Source: Chionis minor (Eukaryota; Chordata; Aves; Charadriiformes; Chionididae). From it: a stretch of 64,000 bases of DNA. The DNA is taken from positions 502,566 to 566,565 of the forward strand of contig VZSF01001520.1 of the NCBI GenBank assembly GCA_013398295.1, read 5' to 3'. Numbering within the stretch: the first letter of the stretch is position 1; every line of letters starts with the position of its first letter. The position numbers and the translations under genes are program-made. The notes beneath the pieces are model-generated. The model ran no database searches. It saw only the letters and a program-made list of their open reading frames with translations, and had not been told where the DNA came from. This document shows, piece by piece, positions 34,401 through 47,284 of the stretch.

Positions 34401-37400
34401 CACAGTTCTTGTGCAAGAGAGTGGCTTCTTAGGGATTATGTGGGCTTCTTTAATGCACACAGCTCTGAACATAAATACCTACTATTTCAAACTTATGGTG
34501 GCTTAATTGTGGAGGAAATGCCTTTCTAAATGCAGCCAGTCTTGGGATGTTAGGGCTTCAGTGCTGGAGGGAAGGAGGGAGAAACATTAGGCAGACATGG
34601 CAAGTTGACCAGGTGCTGACTTTGTTTTTCAAACACCAACGCTGACCAGTTTACTGCTCCACCCATTGAATGGCTTCTGGAGGATAGTGACTGCCAAAAT
34701 AATTGCGCCTTTCTTCTGCTCCTTTTGTGAGCTGGGGCAAGTGTCTGTAGCACAGGGCAGTGAAACGGCTTGGGGAACAACGTCATCCTAGATTGGTTCC
34801 CCAGTCTTCAGTGGGACTGCACTAATGCTTGCATGGTACAGCAGCGTGAGGAAGCGGGATGGGAAGGAATAGAGGAAGAAGACAGTAACTAATAGGCTGT
34901 TGGACTGTGTTCATTGCACTGGGACAAAGCCTGATGATCACCCTCTGGTCCAGCCAATAACTACAGTGAAAGGTAGTCTGTCCTGCTTCCCCTGCTTCTC
35001 CCCATGTCCACATCTGTTGTCAGCAAAAGCTTCGGAGCAGCTGACCTAGTCGCTGTGTTTGAAATACTTTTGAATGGGAAGCTGAATTGGACTAGTGTTA
35101 CAGTCTAACGTGTCAGGGCAGATACCTCTTCAGTTCTCTGTTGTTCCTGTTCATTTTCCTGATGCTCCTGGACCACCCTTTGTTGATAACTATGTAATTT
35201 AGGTTTTATGGCATGGTTCAAAGGTAGGCTTTCTAAATGCTTGTTCTTCTCTTGACTCTTTGTGAGGATGGACTAACTAGAGCCCTGGAGAATCTCAGGA
35301 CTTCTTCCTGAGTAGCCATCTAACCTGCAGGTCCTGAAGATAAGCTCATTTGAGACACTTCTGTGCTGGCTGCATTAGCACTTGGCTCTCTTGGAGTTGC
35401 TAAGCTCTTTGTACAGATAAAATGACAGCCTCATTCTCTGGAAGAGTTTTTATCTAAGGGCAATACTGTATGGTATCTGAACAGAAGCCTCAGAATAATT
35501 GCTTGCTTATAGAAGAATTTTTAATAACTGGGCTGTTGTTTAATTTTAAGAATGTGTGGCAGTAGAAAAGCAGCATGACATCTGCTAAAGGACAGGTAAG
35601 TTGTAAGACAAGTACTCTTAGATAGTACTTGGTAGTTCAGTCCTGCAAACTAGTCTTTCAAGCGCAGCTTGTTTATAAAACCAGGGGTTTTCATGTTTGC
35701 AAGCATAGATTTCAACTTACAGGGATGTGAGGCTTCCTCTGGAAGCAGTGCTTGTTTAGATGCAAACTCTCAATAACATAAAGAAAAATAAATTGAAGGT
35801 GGTTGGACAGGTACAAAGGTGTAAGAAAGGTGAACCTCTGGACAAGGTGAAAAAAGGCTTCATGTGACCTTTCTTCCTGCTACCTATGTGACTTACTTCC
35901 CATAGTACTTAGTCTGTTAGTAGTTCGTAGAGCCATCTCTTGAGTGCAGGAAGAGAAATCAGAACTGTGAAAAGACTGTGCCTTCCGCAGGTGACTTCTG
36001 CGGTTGGTGCTATGCTAGCCTAGCTGCTTCTCCTTGGAATAAGCTCTCTTGAGACACTAGTACCTCTTTCTTAAGGCAAAGACTGCACTGAAGCAACCTG
36101 GGAGCAGCCTTCCGTAGTTGTATCAAAACAGTTTTCACTTCAATACAAGCAATCTCCATCCCCAGAAAATGGATTCTTGACACACGCTATGAGGAAAAGC
36201 GTCACGTGTCTGGTGCATCTAGCCTGGAAGTGGCACCAGGAGCTAAAAAAACTATGACTTTGCCAAATGTGACCAGTGAGATGAGAACCTGGTGTGTGGG
36301 AAGTAGGTCTTTCTGGGGCTGGAAGACATTTGTTCTGGTGCTTGCGTGTTCTCTAAATGTGCATGCTGAAGCACGCGGAGAACTTGCTGTGCTGGTGGAA
36401 CATGTTGTACCTGGAGTTCTACAGCTTCTCATAAGCTGCTCAAACCAGTGCATCAGCTGTAAACAGCTTTCACTGCAGAATGGCTGCGCTGAATGGCTTT
36501 GTGCAAAGCACTTTGAGTGGGGAAGAGGACATAAGGACATAGTAATTGCAACAACTTACTAGTTTTTCTTCAGCCTCTCCATCTGCAGTGGCTGCATTGC
36601 TTTGTGCCTCTGTTGTCACATCTCCCTATACTTTCCCAAAGAAAGAAGGGAACTGTGTGGATCTTCCTGTTCCTGTAACACCATGTACAGGTGCTGTCTC
36701 TGCTCAGACTAAACTGCCAAGCCACAGCTGTTCTGCTGTTACCTCCAAAAGAATCTATCTGGAGTGTGGATCTATGGCTCAAAGCTGAACTTGGCACACC
36801 TGATCTTCATCAGCAGCATGCCCCTGCTATAGCCTGTCCATGACTTCTGCATTAAAAACAAGTGATGTCTCATTTAGATGTGCCATTTGTATGTTTTGCT
36901 AACTTGAGTGCCACAGGCAAATGGCTATGCTCTCTCTGGTTGTCATCTGAGCATGTGACAATCTGTTTTGTGGCACCAAGCATGATACAAATGCTGAATT
37001 CTACCTGGAACCCAAGTTCATCAAGTCAGTCTTCAAGGTTTGTAACAGCCGCCTGTAAATACTTGCTAGAATACAGAGTTTAAAGTTGCTTCTGGAAAAT
37101 AGCACTTCACCAGTTGGCTATGAACGAATATTCTAGACCAGCAGGAAGTTAGAGAGGAGCAAAGGGGAGAGGTGTAAGGAAGGTCAGTGCTGCAGCTGTG
37201 GGATGTGAGAAGGGACTCTGGCTAAATTTCTCAGTGCTTAGCTAAGGTGCAGAGCTGTCAGTTCAGTGTGGGATGGTAAACTCTGGGCTTCGTCCTGCCT
37301 TATGGGGGAAGAGCTTTAGTTGCTGACTTACTGTACATATTTTACCATGGCTTCTCTCAGACCCCATGGTCAACTTAGCAAAGTCGTCTTAACTCATATA

Positions 37401-37977
37401 GTGCCACTTGCTCCGCAGTACAGGCTCTTGTAATGCCTGTGTGATAGGTAGGGCTATGTTAGGGATATGTGTTCAGAGTAAATTTCCGTTCTACAACTAG
37501 CATGCTAAGAAACTACAGCAAATTGCTTAACTCCTTTTAACATCTGTATGTTACACTACCAATAAATGAACTATTTCTAGCCAGAGTTTCATTGTCCTTA
37601 TTTGAATGCAAATTTTGCCCTGTAAAGGCCACAGACCATGAGTAAGGGTGGAAAGAAGATGGACACATCAGATAAGGGGATAAGGGAAACTGTTCTTTAG
37701 GAATGCAGAGGTCTGAAGAGAGCAGTAGTAATTGTTTAACCTACATAACTTTCTAACGCTGCTGTCCTCAGAATGCCAAGGACAAAGGATCCTCAAGGTA
37801 GTTTTGGAAAAGGTACAAAAGAATTGCTTTAGAGTACTGGTTTAAGTAGACTGACCATAGGAAGATGGACTAACAGTTCCTCGTGCCAAGAACATAATGG
37901 CTTGCAATGGCTAAGTCTTCTAAAAGGCTGATCCCAGCTTCTTTATGGAGGCAGAGTACTAGCACTCAGGCTGGCTT

Positions 37978-38021
37978 CCTCTGCTTCCCTCCTTCCTTGC
38001 AGGGAGGCAAGGAAGCAGAGG
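37978..38021. repeat. Imperfect hairpin with 11-bp perfect outer stem
   Basis: CCTCTGCTTCC at 37978-37988 is perfectly complementary to GGAAGCAGAGG at 38011-38021. Inside, CTCC (37989-37992) can pair with GGAG (38003-38006), leaving a 4-nt bulge and a 10-nt loop. It is a chance inverted repeat or a small structured RNA; nothing else supports function. Confidence 0.6.
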
Positions 38022-39480
38022 TCCTGATATACTTTACTACCCTTTGTCCTTTAAGGAAGGAAATTCTCTAGCCCAACATCTGCTATGAAACAATCCTTTC
38101 TGAAATACACTGCAAAGTTTGCTCAGGCATGTGAGATGGATGAGAGGTGATGGATGGATATGCTGGTGGCCAGAGCTATTGTGTCAGTATGCCATGCTGT
38201 CTTAGTGCTGTGCCTGTGAATACATGTTAGTCAAAAGTGGGAGAGGTTGTGGAAGAATACGTGTTCCACTGGGGTTCTGAAGGCTTCTTAGGGAAGAGAG
38301 TCTGTCACTTTAAATACAGCATTTGAGTGAAAAGAACTTAATTCCAAATACTTGACCACTTTAAGAATTGATGCCCACTGAAGATGGCATTGTCAGAGCA
38401 GGTGAATGGCTGGAATTTGCCTCTGAGAAGCTACTTTAAAGAACCTGGAGGAAACATTATGCCTGGTCTTTAACATGCAGTTGGTGTTTATAAGGTACCT
38501 GGGAGGAACCTTATACAGAGCTGTAAAGAGTCTAATGACTGTTCTGAAACATCCACTAAACTTCCTCTGTGAGGAAAACCCACTTTTTTCACTTAAAGAA
38601 ATATCTTAGTTTCTCTGCAACCAAAATTGCTATTTGTAACTAGCTTTTAATAGGAGAGAAGATCTCTGGCAGGAACTTCTGGAACTCCTTTTGTTTGAGT
38701 TGCTTCCACCATTACAAAAACTTTGCTGAAAGTAACCTCTCTTGCTTAATAGTATTTTCTGCTAGATTATGCAGCACTGCAGTTAACGGGAACTGGCTGG
38801 GTAAGTGGACAGTGGAAACTTGCTTAAGTTGGTGTCTAGTAAGTGGCTTAGTTGAGGATGGGTGGTGGTTGTTGTTACTCCAGGCTTTAGTTTACTCAGA
38901 TGTGCTGCTCTGAGTAACTTCAGTGGTTTGCTTTGGAGAACCAGACACCATACATGGTGTAAGAGGGCATGCTGCCTTCATCACACTGCCTTTCAACATT
39001 GCAAAAGAGCTAGAAAACTTCCGCAGAAGCTGTTTGAATCATCCCAAGGAGAGGAATGTTGGAGTGCTGTGTTCATAGAGACAAACTGATTCTCTCAGTG
39101 GTTACAAGTCCTAGCAGCATTGTGGATGACATGCTCTTGGCTTCCTTGGACAGAAGACTTTTCTGGTGTGTCTCAGGGTGGGCATGCTTATGCCAGCTGC
39201 CTCACGTACAGAAGAGCAGAGCTCTTGGTATCTGCTTAGCAGATGAACGAGGCTGTTTGCTTAGCAAGACGGCTTGTTAACTTTGAAGTCTAGGTAAATC
39301 AAGCATTGGTAAATACTAAATGTCTTGTTCTCCCCATCCCTGACATATCTTGAGCAGTTACTTGTCAGGGCCCTCTTATTCTGCTGAAGGATTTTCCTTT
39401 TTGATGTTTGCGGGGACACGTGCCATCTTTCTTAATTCTTTCTTGCCCAACCTCTTGTGATCTCAGAGTGACTCCAGTTT

Positions 39481-39720
39481 CACTTTCTGTGGAGGCGACG
39501 CAGCCCTGCCAACGGCTAAACCTGCTGAGCCAAACTGCTGCTGCTGCTCTTCGGTAGGTGGGGCTGAGGAAGTTGCCCCTGTGGCAACCTTCCGTACGCC
39601 CAGCAAGATAGCAGTGAGGCTGACGGCGCTGCCAAAACCAGTGCTACGCGGCGAGGGCTGCCTGCCCAGCCCTGATCTAAGCAAAATGGCAACACTCCGA
39701 AACTAGCTCTAACCATGTTG
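39481..39720. other. CpG-enriched patch in SPSB1 intron 1
   Basis: I count 12 CpG dinucleotides in these 240 bases, against a CpG-poor intron around them; scattered CpGs continue to about 39.98 kb. On the minus strand an open frame covers 39463-39684 and a second, beginning with ATG, covers 39993-40238 (81 codons, predicted segment QTFYKTQLKAKMDQQCYKNI). I do not recognise either peptide. An intronic alternative promoter, an antisense transcript or an old retrocopy are all possible. Confidence 0.4.
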
Positions 39721-39822
39721 TTAGTGCAGTTGTTCCTGTCATCTGTTCTGTAGGTGCTGCTTCTCTGCTAACAGAGTGTTGTGGAAAACTTCTTCAACAG
39801 CATAGGTGAGCTTACTTCTTTT

Positions 39823-39836
39823 CCCCCCCCCCCCCC
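39823..39836 (+). repeat. Poly-C run (14 nt)
   Basis: Fourteen consecutive C directly after a pyrimidine-rich TTACTTCTTTT. It ends in AAGG, so it is not an acceptor. Run length may be unreliable. Confidence 0.85.
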
Positions 39837-42800
39837 AAGGCTTGATCAATATTTAGTGGGGTGGGAAAAGCGCTGAAGCCGGAGTGCTGGTGGAGTGATT
39901 GCATCAGTGCTGGATGGGGTGTTACAGCCTTCCCGCACCATTCTGCAGGAGGCAGAAATACACAGCGCAAGTAAGGCGGTGTATTTTGGATGCTAAGAAT
40001 TAATGCCAGGGAAAATTGAGCGTCCTGGTTCTTTGGGGCTGAAGTTTGAATGCTCTTTGAGGCATGTGAGTTCTTCCCTCTCCACTGCCGTCAGGATGTT
40101 TTTGTAGCACTGCTGATCCATCTTGGCTTTTAGCTGGGTTTTATAGAAGGTCTGCATGATCAAGGGATGTGGTGTTCTCAGCGTCGCCACAGGAGGAAGG
40201 GAAGAACCTCTGGTGTTCAAGCAGCTTCTAGAGATCATGTTAAAGAAGGGCTAACACTGTGAAGGGTTTTTGTGGGGAGTTTCTGACATACTAGCTGTGC
40301 ACTTATCTGAAGGATGTGAAAGGTGATTTCAGGTAAGCTGCTGCCAGCAGGTTACTCGGCAAACTAGGAGTTGTGTAGCTCCTTTGTCTATTGGCTTGTG
40401 GGATTAATGTTCAGCCCAACAAAATGGACCAAGTTTACTTTATGTTTTTCTAGTAAAATCATGGAAACCTGAGCAAAACTACAATTCAATTCAGCTTTCC
40501 AAAGCTGTAAGCAAATAAATTGCTATGTGCAGAATGTATCTTCTTTCCTTCTCCTGCTCTGTCCTCCAGGCTGTGGAAATCTTTAGGGTAGGGCTCTGAT
40601 TCATTGTCTGTAGAGCACCCAGGACATGCTAGGTGTTTAAAGGCCTGGCCCCTTATCTGTAGAAGTACACTCAATAGATACTAGGGGGGGAAATAGACCC
40701 ACAGTGAACTGACTTGAAGAAATAGACTGAAAGTAAAACCAGATCAGGAATCAAGGAATTTTGGAGCCTTTGTGTATTCTTGTAACTGATGTTCCAGACA
40801 TGCAGAGCAAGGGAGGACCTATGAGGAGCCATGGGTTTTCTGAACTGAAGCTATCAAACTTTTTGTAATGGTCTGAAATGTTTCTGGTAAAGCTTGTAAC
40901 TGATGGAGAATGGTTTGCCAGTATTCAGCCTCAAGAAAACAGATGTTTTCCGTGGCTGAGTGCGTGCCTCACAGGTACTTAAACAATTTCAGGCATCTTC
41001 CATTAAGTTTTTATTTTCTTGCATCCCGTTGTTTTGGAGAGGATGCTTCTAGAACTATGCTCTGGATTTTTCAGTTGTGACCCACCGATGCAATCCTAAG
41101 CCTCTGGCAGCTCAGGAGTTGGGTTGGTTAATGGAACCGGCAGTGACAGCAGCTCCTGAATGGCCAGTACTGATACTTCGCCTCGTGTGCAGATGTGAGA
41201 CTGGGACTTTGAGGGCTCTTGCTGCTGTGCAAGTTGCTTCCAAATGGAGCTGAAAATCTGCACAGCGGCCTGTTAAAATTCCTACGTCTCTCTGAGCTTG
41301 TAGCTCCCTGAAGTAACCTCTCACTGTGACAAAACTTGCATGTGAACAGCCTTTTGGCTTCAGATAAAACAATGAGGACATCTTGGGTGAGGATTTTGGC
41401 CTAAGTTCACTGTATTGATAGCCTGAGTTGCATTTCCAGTGTGTGTTCCGATGAGGTGAATGGGTTTGAATGGCAGCATAGGTAGGAATGAGGTGAATTG
41501 TCTGAGAGCAATAAAGAGCCTTGTTTTGAATGTGGATGACTTCTTTTAATCTAGCTGTGTGAATTAAGGGGCACTATTTAGCCTCATGTTTGCAAGATGT
41601 TCCTCGAGGTTTTGGGGGATGCTAAGGAAGTAATTGAAATCAAGATCGAGCTGTTTGATTCATACTGGGAGACAGAATATTCCGCTGCGGATAGTTGAGA
41701 CTGCTACCTGCATGACATCTGCCTAGCTGGGTTCTTGGCTGCATTTTATGAGGTTCACTGCCAGGGGGTGAATGTGTCCATTGGCACAGAGTGTGGCTCT
41801 GCTGTTGTACATGGTACTCTGGTGAACTAAATCAAGATGACTGCTGGAGAGGTCTGTGGTAGGTAGTTATTTTTCCTGGTTCATGTCAATGCCCAAACAG
41901 AAGTTGGACGCTAACTCTGCTCTGCCATATATGTTCTTTTAATTGCAGAGCTATGTTCGCCCCATTCTGCAGCAGGGACTTCGAATCCTTCCATTAAAAT
42001 GTCTTTGTGTCTTGCCATGATCTATTTGCAGTAAGCGGTTGTTTTGAAACCTGGCACATCTTTCTAGTATGGCAAATTGCCTACTTGCTCTGAACAGCTA
42101 AACTGAGGGGAGATCTCATTCTCACTGAAAATAGCAGTGAACGTTTCTCTCTGAGATGCTTATAATTTCATTCCAAAGCTTTTAAGCCTAGGAGGTTAAC
42201 AATAAAACTGAAAATAGCATGGGAGCAGAACAGAGCATCATGGGGATGAGCTTATGTTTATAAAGCAGAGCAGAATTGCAGCAAGCATGAGCTGTTGATA
42301 TGATAAGATAAAAAAGCACTTTCAATGCTTACATTTCTACTTAAACCTGTAACAGTTCAAAGGTTTTGAAGTGGCTAATTCCCTCGCATATCTTTTCATT
42401 TATGCCTGGCTGTGTCTCCTATCAAGCTGCCCAGGGCATTAATCCATTAATTTAAGAGGGTAAGCTTTTCTGTCTCTGTCCTGCTGAGGGAAAGTGCCTG
42501 CATTGTCTTGTGCATGGAGGCTTTTCCTTTTAAAAAATGAGGGCATAATTGTGCTTCATGACTGCAGGGCGAAGTGCCACTCTGCAGTTCTAGACCAGGC
42601 CAGTGCCAGGAGCAGTGGAGCAGGAATTGTTGCCTTGCCCTAATAAGGAGCCATGTTGCACTTCAATCTTGGCATATGGTGCTCAGTATCTGACCTGCTC
42701 TCACTATAATCGACCCCTCTGTTGCAATCCTTTTTCTGTCTTTTCCCCTTTGCCTTCTTTATTCTGGCTGTTGTCCTTCATCTCGTGTTAATAGCCTGCC

Positions 42801-45800
42801 TGGGAGAAGAGTCATAACAAATGCAAGTGGTGAGTGGTGCTTGTGTTCAGGAAAGGCTGCTTTTTCTTTGGAGCAGGCAGTGAGACAGTATCCTATCCCA
42901 TGTGCGTCAGAAGTCCCTGTTTTTCATTGTGGTGATCCCCTTTCTGGTGCAGCAGCCTTGAGAGAAATATGATGAAGCTTATGTTGGCAAAAGGCAAAAA
43001 GTCATAATGAACAAGGCATTGTTTTGCTAATGAACAACACAACTGTTTGATTCTCCTCTCTTGAGCAGTTTGTGCTTCAAAGCAGTCTGCACCAATACTC
43101 CTGCAGTCTGGCAGTCTGCTTTGTTTTGGTTCTTGCTTCCCGTGCAGTGTTCTCACATGTACAGCTCTCTGGAAATCTCTCCCTCTCTTCCTTCTGCCAG
43201 TGTTTTGTTCCTTTATCCTAATCGGAGTTCCAGCAGCTGACTCTGCCTGTGGACTTCCAAGTGTGCTTTAGCCAGTGCCCTGTTGACAGCCTTTGTTCAC
43301 AGGCCTTGGGAATACCAGGTAGTTCACTGGTTCTTTCTGTAGAACACCATAGGATTCAGTTCTGCCCCAGCAGCCTGATGGTCTTTATCCCAGCCTGAGC
43401 AAATCACTTGTGTTCAAACTTTTTAAAAAAATTATTGCTTCTGGTCAGCATTAATGTGCCTTTCCCAGGGAAGACACCTGTCAGAGTGACTTCACAGATC
43501 TCTTCATAATGGAGTTGGTGTCAGCTTCAAGGTATAAAACTAAGAACTTGAGTACACACATACATGAAGGCTTAAAGATGGCACAGTAGGATGACTTGGA
43601 GGAACTGCTCTCAAGCCCTTGAATAACTGCATGCAATACATGTGCTGAGTTGAAAAATCAGATCAAGCAACTTATTGGGTGGATTTGTAGGATTCATTGC
43701 GATGCTGTGACAGTCTCTGGAAGACAGTTACAACAGTGTACTTGAGCTTGTGCAGCAGCTCAGCTCATGTCTGTATCAGCTTGTTCTTGGGATCCCTTGG
43801 TGTGAGATACTGCTGTTCCTTAGGCTTCCTGAGCACGGGAGCCTGTGCCCTTAGAGGCTGGGCGTGCCTGTGCGTCATGGAAACACGTGTGTCTCAGCAC
43901 CTGAGCTGTGGGGCAGAACAACTAAAGAAAGTGTTGTGGGAGGCTGATGCGCTGGCATCAGTGACTGTGCCATCCCTCGGTTGGTTCTGCTGTTACTTTC
44001 AGCTGGCTTACATCATTCAGGATTTGGTTTGATGCTGTTGATGGTACTTATTTAACTTGCAGGGTGTCTCTGTTATCTTACCAGCTGGTAATATAATTGG
44101 ACCTTATTTAAATGGCATTGTTTAATGAACCGTCCTTTGTCTGTCAGCGCTGTACATCTGAGGTCCCTGAAAAGTCTGCAATAGCCATACTGCTGCCTAG
44201 TGATGTGTGTTGGGATGTGGCTTCTAAAGAACCTCAGAACCTATTTTCCTCTCCATACTTGGAAAAAAATGAGGGAAGGAAAGGTAGTCTTGTCTCTTTT
44301 TACTTAAATATTACAAGATTTGAGCTGAGTCTTCCAATGTCATAGTCTAGACTAGTAGTAAAAACTGGTAGGAAATCTGGTGAATTGTTCCCTAACCCAG
44401 ACAATACATGAGCCTTCCCTGTCACCTTCTAGCTGAAGCCTTGCTGCTTATGTCCAGTAACCTTATTTTTAAACCAGATCTGATTCATGCTCGATTTTCT
44501 ATGCCAGATGAGGTCCTTGGTTGTGAGTAAGTGTTGTGACTGTAGCTGGCAGGAGCCCTGCATGATTGCCTCACTTCAGGAAATGTTAAAATAACACTTT
44601 TTTTCTTAGAAAGCTAGTTTGCTCCCCTCCCACTTCTGATTCTCCTAATAGCTGCCCCCAGTTTGGCAGCTCTCTTAGAGAGGGTTGTTTGTGTTGCTGA
44701 GTGAGAGCAGAGACACTCCGGTGGATGCAGTGCTGGAGGATTGTTACGCGAAGTGAGCTAGTATCTCTAGCCAAGCTGGCTTGAACTTTTTAGAGGCTTC
44801 TCTGAAATTTGGAAGGAAAACTGCTAAACTGTGAGAAGAATCTTGCCTGGACTCTGCGTCTGAAGCTGGAGATTTTTTTTCCTCTTGGAGAAGAGAAGCT
44901 GCTCTAACTGAAGCTGCTCATTTGAGACAAACCATACAGCAGGTTTATCTGCTCTCTTGACTACCGTAATTGAGTGGGGCCAGTAGTACCAAGAGCTGCT
45001 GGAATGACGGTCCCCCAAGGCTGGACCCAGCAGGTTTTATCTCCTGTTTTGGACTCGCAGTCAGGCCTCCAAGGTACTTAGCAAAGCTTTAGTGGGGTTG
45101 AAGAGAATTATCTCCTCAAACCTGTAGCAATGGCTGCTAGCTGCTCTGCCAGCTGATCTGTGGAAGGTTTGTAACTCTCCAAACGGAGAAGCTTTCATGG
45201 TTACTGCCTGGCTCCTACCTTGTTTGATCACTGCTATGGGGAGATGGTTTGTGTGCAGTGCTTTATTTCTCTCTTGGAACTGCTTGTGCTGAGGGAAGGA
45301 AGCTAGTTATGGCTGGATAACAGGAGGCAATACTTTTGTGTGTCTTTGCAGTATGTGGCCTTTACTCTAGGGCATGCTCACATCCTACAGAACTTTCGTT
45401 TACAACTGTCAGCAAAAAAAAAGGAAGGCTGGAATTTAGTTGTCTTGATCTAATGTCTGTCAGACCCGGGAGTCCTGCAAAGGAGTCACTGGAGTACCAG
45501 TTAGGAGAACACAAAGTGTTAATGCCGTATGTTAATGTGAATAAGCTGGTTTGAACACTGGAAAAATAGTGGTGGTACTAGGCCTGTTTGTAGTGCCTGT
45601 TCTACTTGCCAGTCTAACTTGCTACTAGTCAGCTGTAGCACCTTACTACAGGGTCCAGAGACAATGCAATGGTAAACACAGGTCTGCTTCTGAGAAATTG
45701 ACTGAAGCTGTTTGGATGCTTTTCTTCTGAGTCTTAAATGCCTTCTGTGTTTCGGCTCCATTGTGGATTGCTATAGAGATAGCTTCGGAGAAGAAATTCT

Positions 45801-46455
45801 CCATGGTGGCTGGAAGGAACTGGAGCAGTGAGCATCAGTGGATAGCCTGGGCCTTCACTGGGATGTCTTGCTCAGCCTGATGTTGTGGTATGGACTAGGG
45901 CTGGGAGACCAGGCAAGATTATGCTGATACAAGAAGACACTGTTTTCAGTCTTCCTACAAACTGAAGACAATCAGGAAAAACTTAAGTCTCCAGCATTAC
46001 TGCATAGTGGGTTCTGAGTCTCCTGCATTGAATAAATTCTTCTCAAATTTTCCAGCCTGGACAACATATAGGTGATTGTGATAGAAAAGCAAGGTTTGCT
46101 AGAGGCAGCCTAAATACAGATGTGCTCTCTTAAGGTTTAGTGATGCAGTAATAAGGAGCAGTGCATTCACTGTAAAGAGAAGAGCAGCTCTGGTGGCTGA
46201 ATCCATACTTTCCTTAGACAAAGAAGCAGAACTTCAAGTGCCTTTCTGAAGGGGGCATTAGACACTTAGTACCTGTCTATTTGATCTATGTGCTATCTCT
46301 GCTATGCAGGGTATACTGCATTACTGTTCCTTGCTGGTGGGAAGGAAGGACAAGATGTCAGGATAAATAGATTAAACTGCACTCTGTAAATGTTGCATAC
46401 AAGGCTGTATGTGCTAATGTTTAACTTGTCTCTTGTTTTTCTTTCCATCCATTAG

Positions 46456-46590
46456 GTAATAGTGACTGCTGCACATCTTGACAAGGTCTCCTAGCAACTT
46501 TCTCTGTAGGGCTGAATGACAGCAGGAGCGGCCGGGTAAATCGATGAGCTTGCCTTGGGAGCCTACAAATAGGCAAAATCAGAACACACA
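46456..46590 (+). other. SPSB1: SPSB1 5'UTR part of the first coding exon
   Basis: Exon start is inferred from the acceptor TCCATTAG at 46448-46455. The 135-nt leader contains two upstream ATGs (46516 and 46544). The TAA at 46537-46539 is in the frame of the main ORF and closes it upstream, so the ATG at 46591 is the only possible start of the SPSB1 protein in this exon. Confidence 0.75.
46516..46539 (+). promoter_or_regulatory. SPSB1: Upstream ORF 1 in the SPSB1 leader
   Basis: Seven codons (MTAGAAG) ending in TAA, in the same frame as the main CDS and 52 nt upstream of its start. The ATG context is weak, with T at -3 and A at +4, so most ribosomes should scan past it. Confidence 0.5.
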
Positions 46591-46618
46591 ATGGGTCAGA
46601 AGGTTACAGGTGGGATAA
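46544..46618 (+). promoter_or_regulatory. SPSB1: Upstream ORF 2, overlapping the SPSB1 start codon
   Basis: Twenty-four codons plus TAA in the +2 frame relative to the CDS, running 28 nt past the SPSB1 ATG. The ATG context is weak, with T at -3 and A at +4. Ribosomes that start here cannot readily reinitiate at the main start, so this arrangement would lower SPSB1 output. Confidence 0.5.
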
Positions 46619-47284
46619 AGACTGTGGATATGAGGGACCCTGTATACAGGCCGTTGAAACAAGAACTTCAAGGACTTGACTACAGCAAACCCACGCGTCT
46701 AGACTTACTACTGGACATGCCTCCAGTATCGTATGAAGTCCAGTTATTGCATTCGTGGAACAACGATGATCGCTCGCTGAATGTATTTGTGAAAGAGGAT
46801 GACAAACTCATATTTCACCGGCATCCGGTGGCTCAGAGTACAGATGCCATCAGAGGCAAAGTGGGATATACACGAGGACTGCATGTGTGGCAGATCACGT
46901 GGGCAATGAGGCAGCGAGGCACGCATGCCGTGGTCGGGGTGGCAACAGCAGATGCCCCTTTGCATTCAGTAGGGTACACGACGCTTGTAGGAAATAACCA
47001 TGAATCCTGGGGGTGGGACCTTGGGCGCAACAGACTCTACCATGATGGCAAGAACCAGCCAAGTAAAACCTATCCTGCCTTTTTAGAACCGGACGAAACT
47101 TTCATTGTGCCGGACTCCTTCCTGGTGGTTCTGGATATGGATGATGGGACACTGAGCTTCATTGTAGATGGGCAATACATGGGTGTTGCTTTTCGGGGAC
47201 TCAAAGGGAAAAAGCTATATCCAGTGGTAAGCGCAGTGTGGGGACACTGTGAAATACGGATGCGCTACTTGAATGGACTTGACC
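46591..47284 (+). CDS. SPSB1: SPSB1 coding exon 1 (SPRY domain)
   Basis: Encodes residues 1-231 plus the first base of codon 232. Donor GACC|GTGAGT at 47285 is near-consensus. The reading frame could continue a few codons into the intron (REYNSLYLF and a stop at 47311-47313); retention of the intron would thus make a SPRY-only protein lacking the SOCS box. Confidence 0.98.

Larger units (their letters stand above)
17500..46455 (+). other. SPSB1: SPSB1 first intron (~29 kb)
   Basis: A long first intron is characteristic of SPSB1, and this one ends at the acceptor TTTCTTTCCATCCATTAG (46438-46455). The plus strand is strongly T- and G-rich: 18961-19140 contains 55 T, 66 G, 27 A and 32 C, the bias expected from germline plus-strand transcription. 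It contains a CR1 fragment at 25337-25420, homopolymer runs, a hairpin at 37978-38021 and CpG-enriched spots near 21.98, 31.53 and 39.5-39.98 kb. Antisense open frames are fairly common because the minus strand is poor in T, hence poor in stop codons; I support none of them as a gene. The exact 5' end of the intron is unknown. Confidence 0.8.

Noticed and set aside
36202..36562. Overlapping 118-codon plus and 112-codon minus open frames
   Set aside because: Both strands being open over the same 350 bases is striking, but neither peptide resembles a known family and there are no exon boundaries; most likely a local lack of stops.
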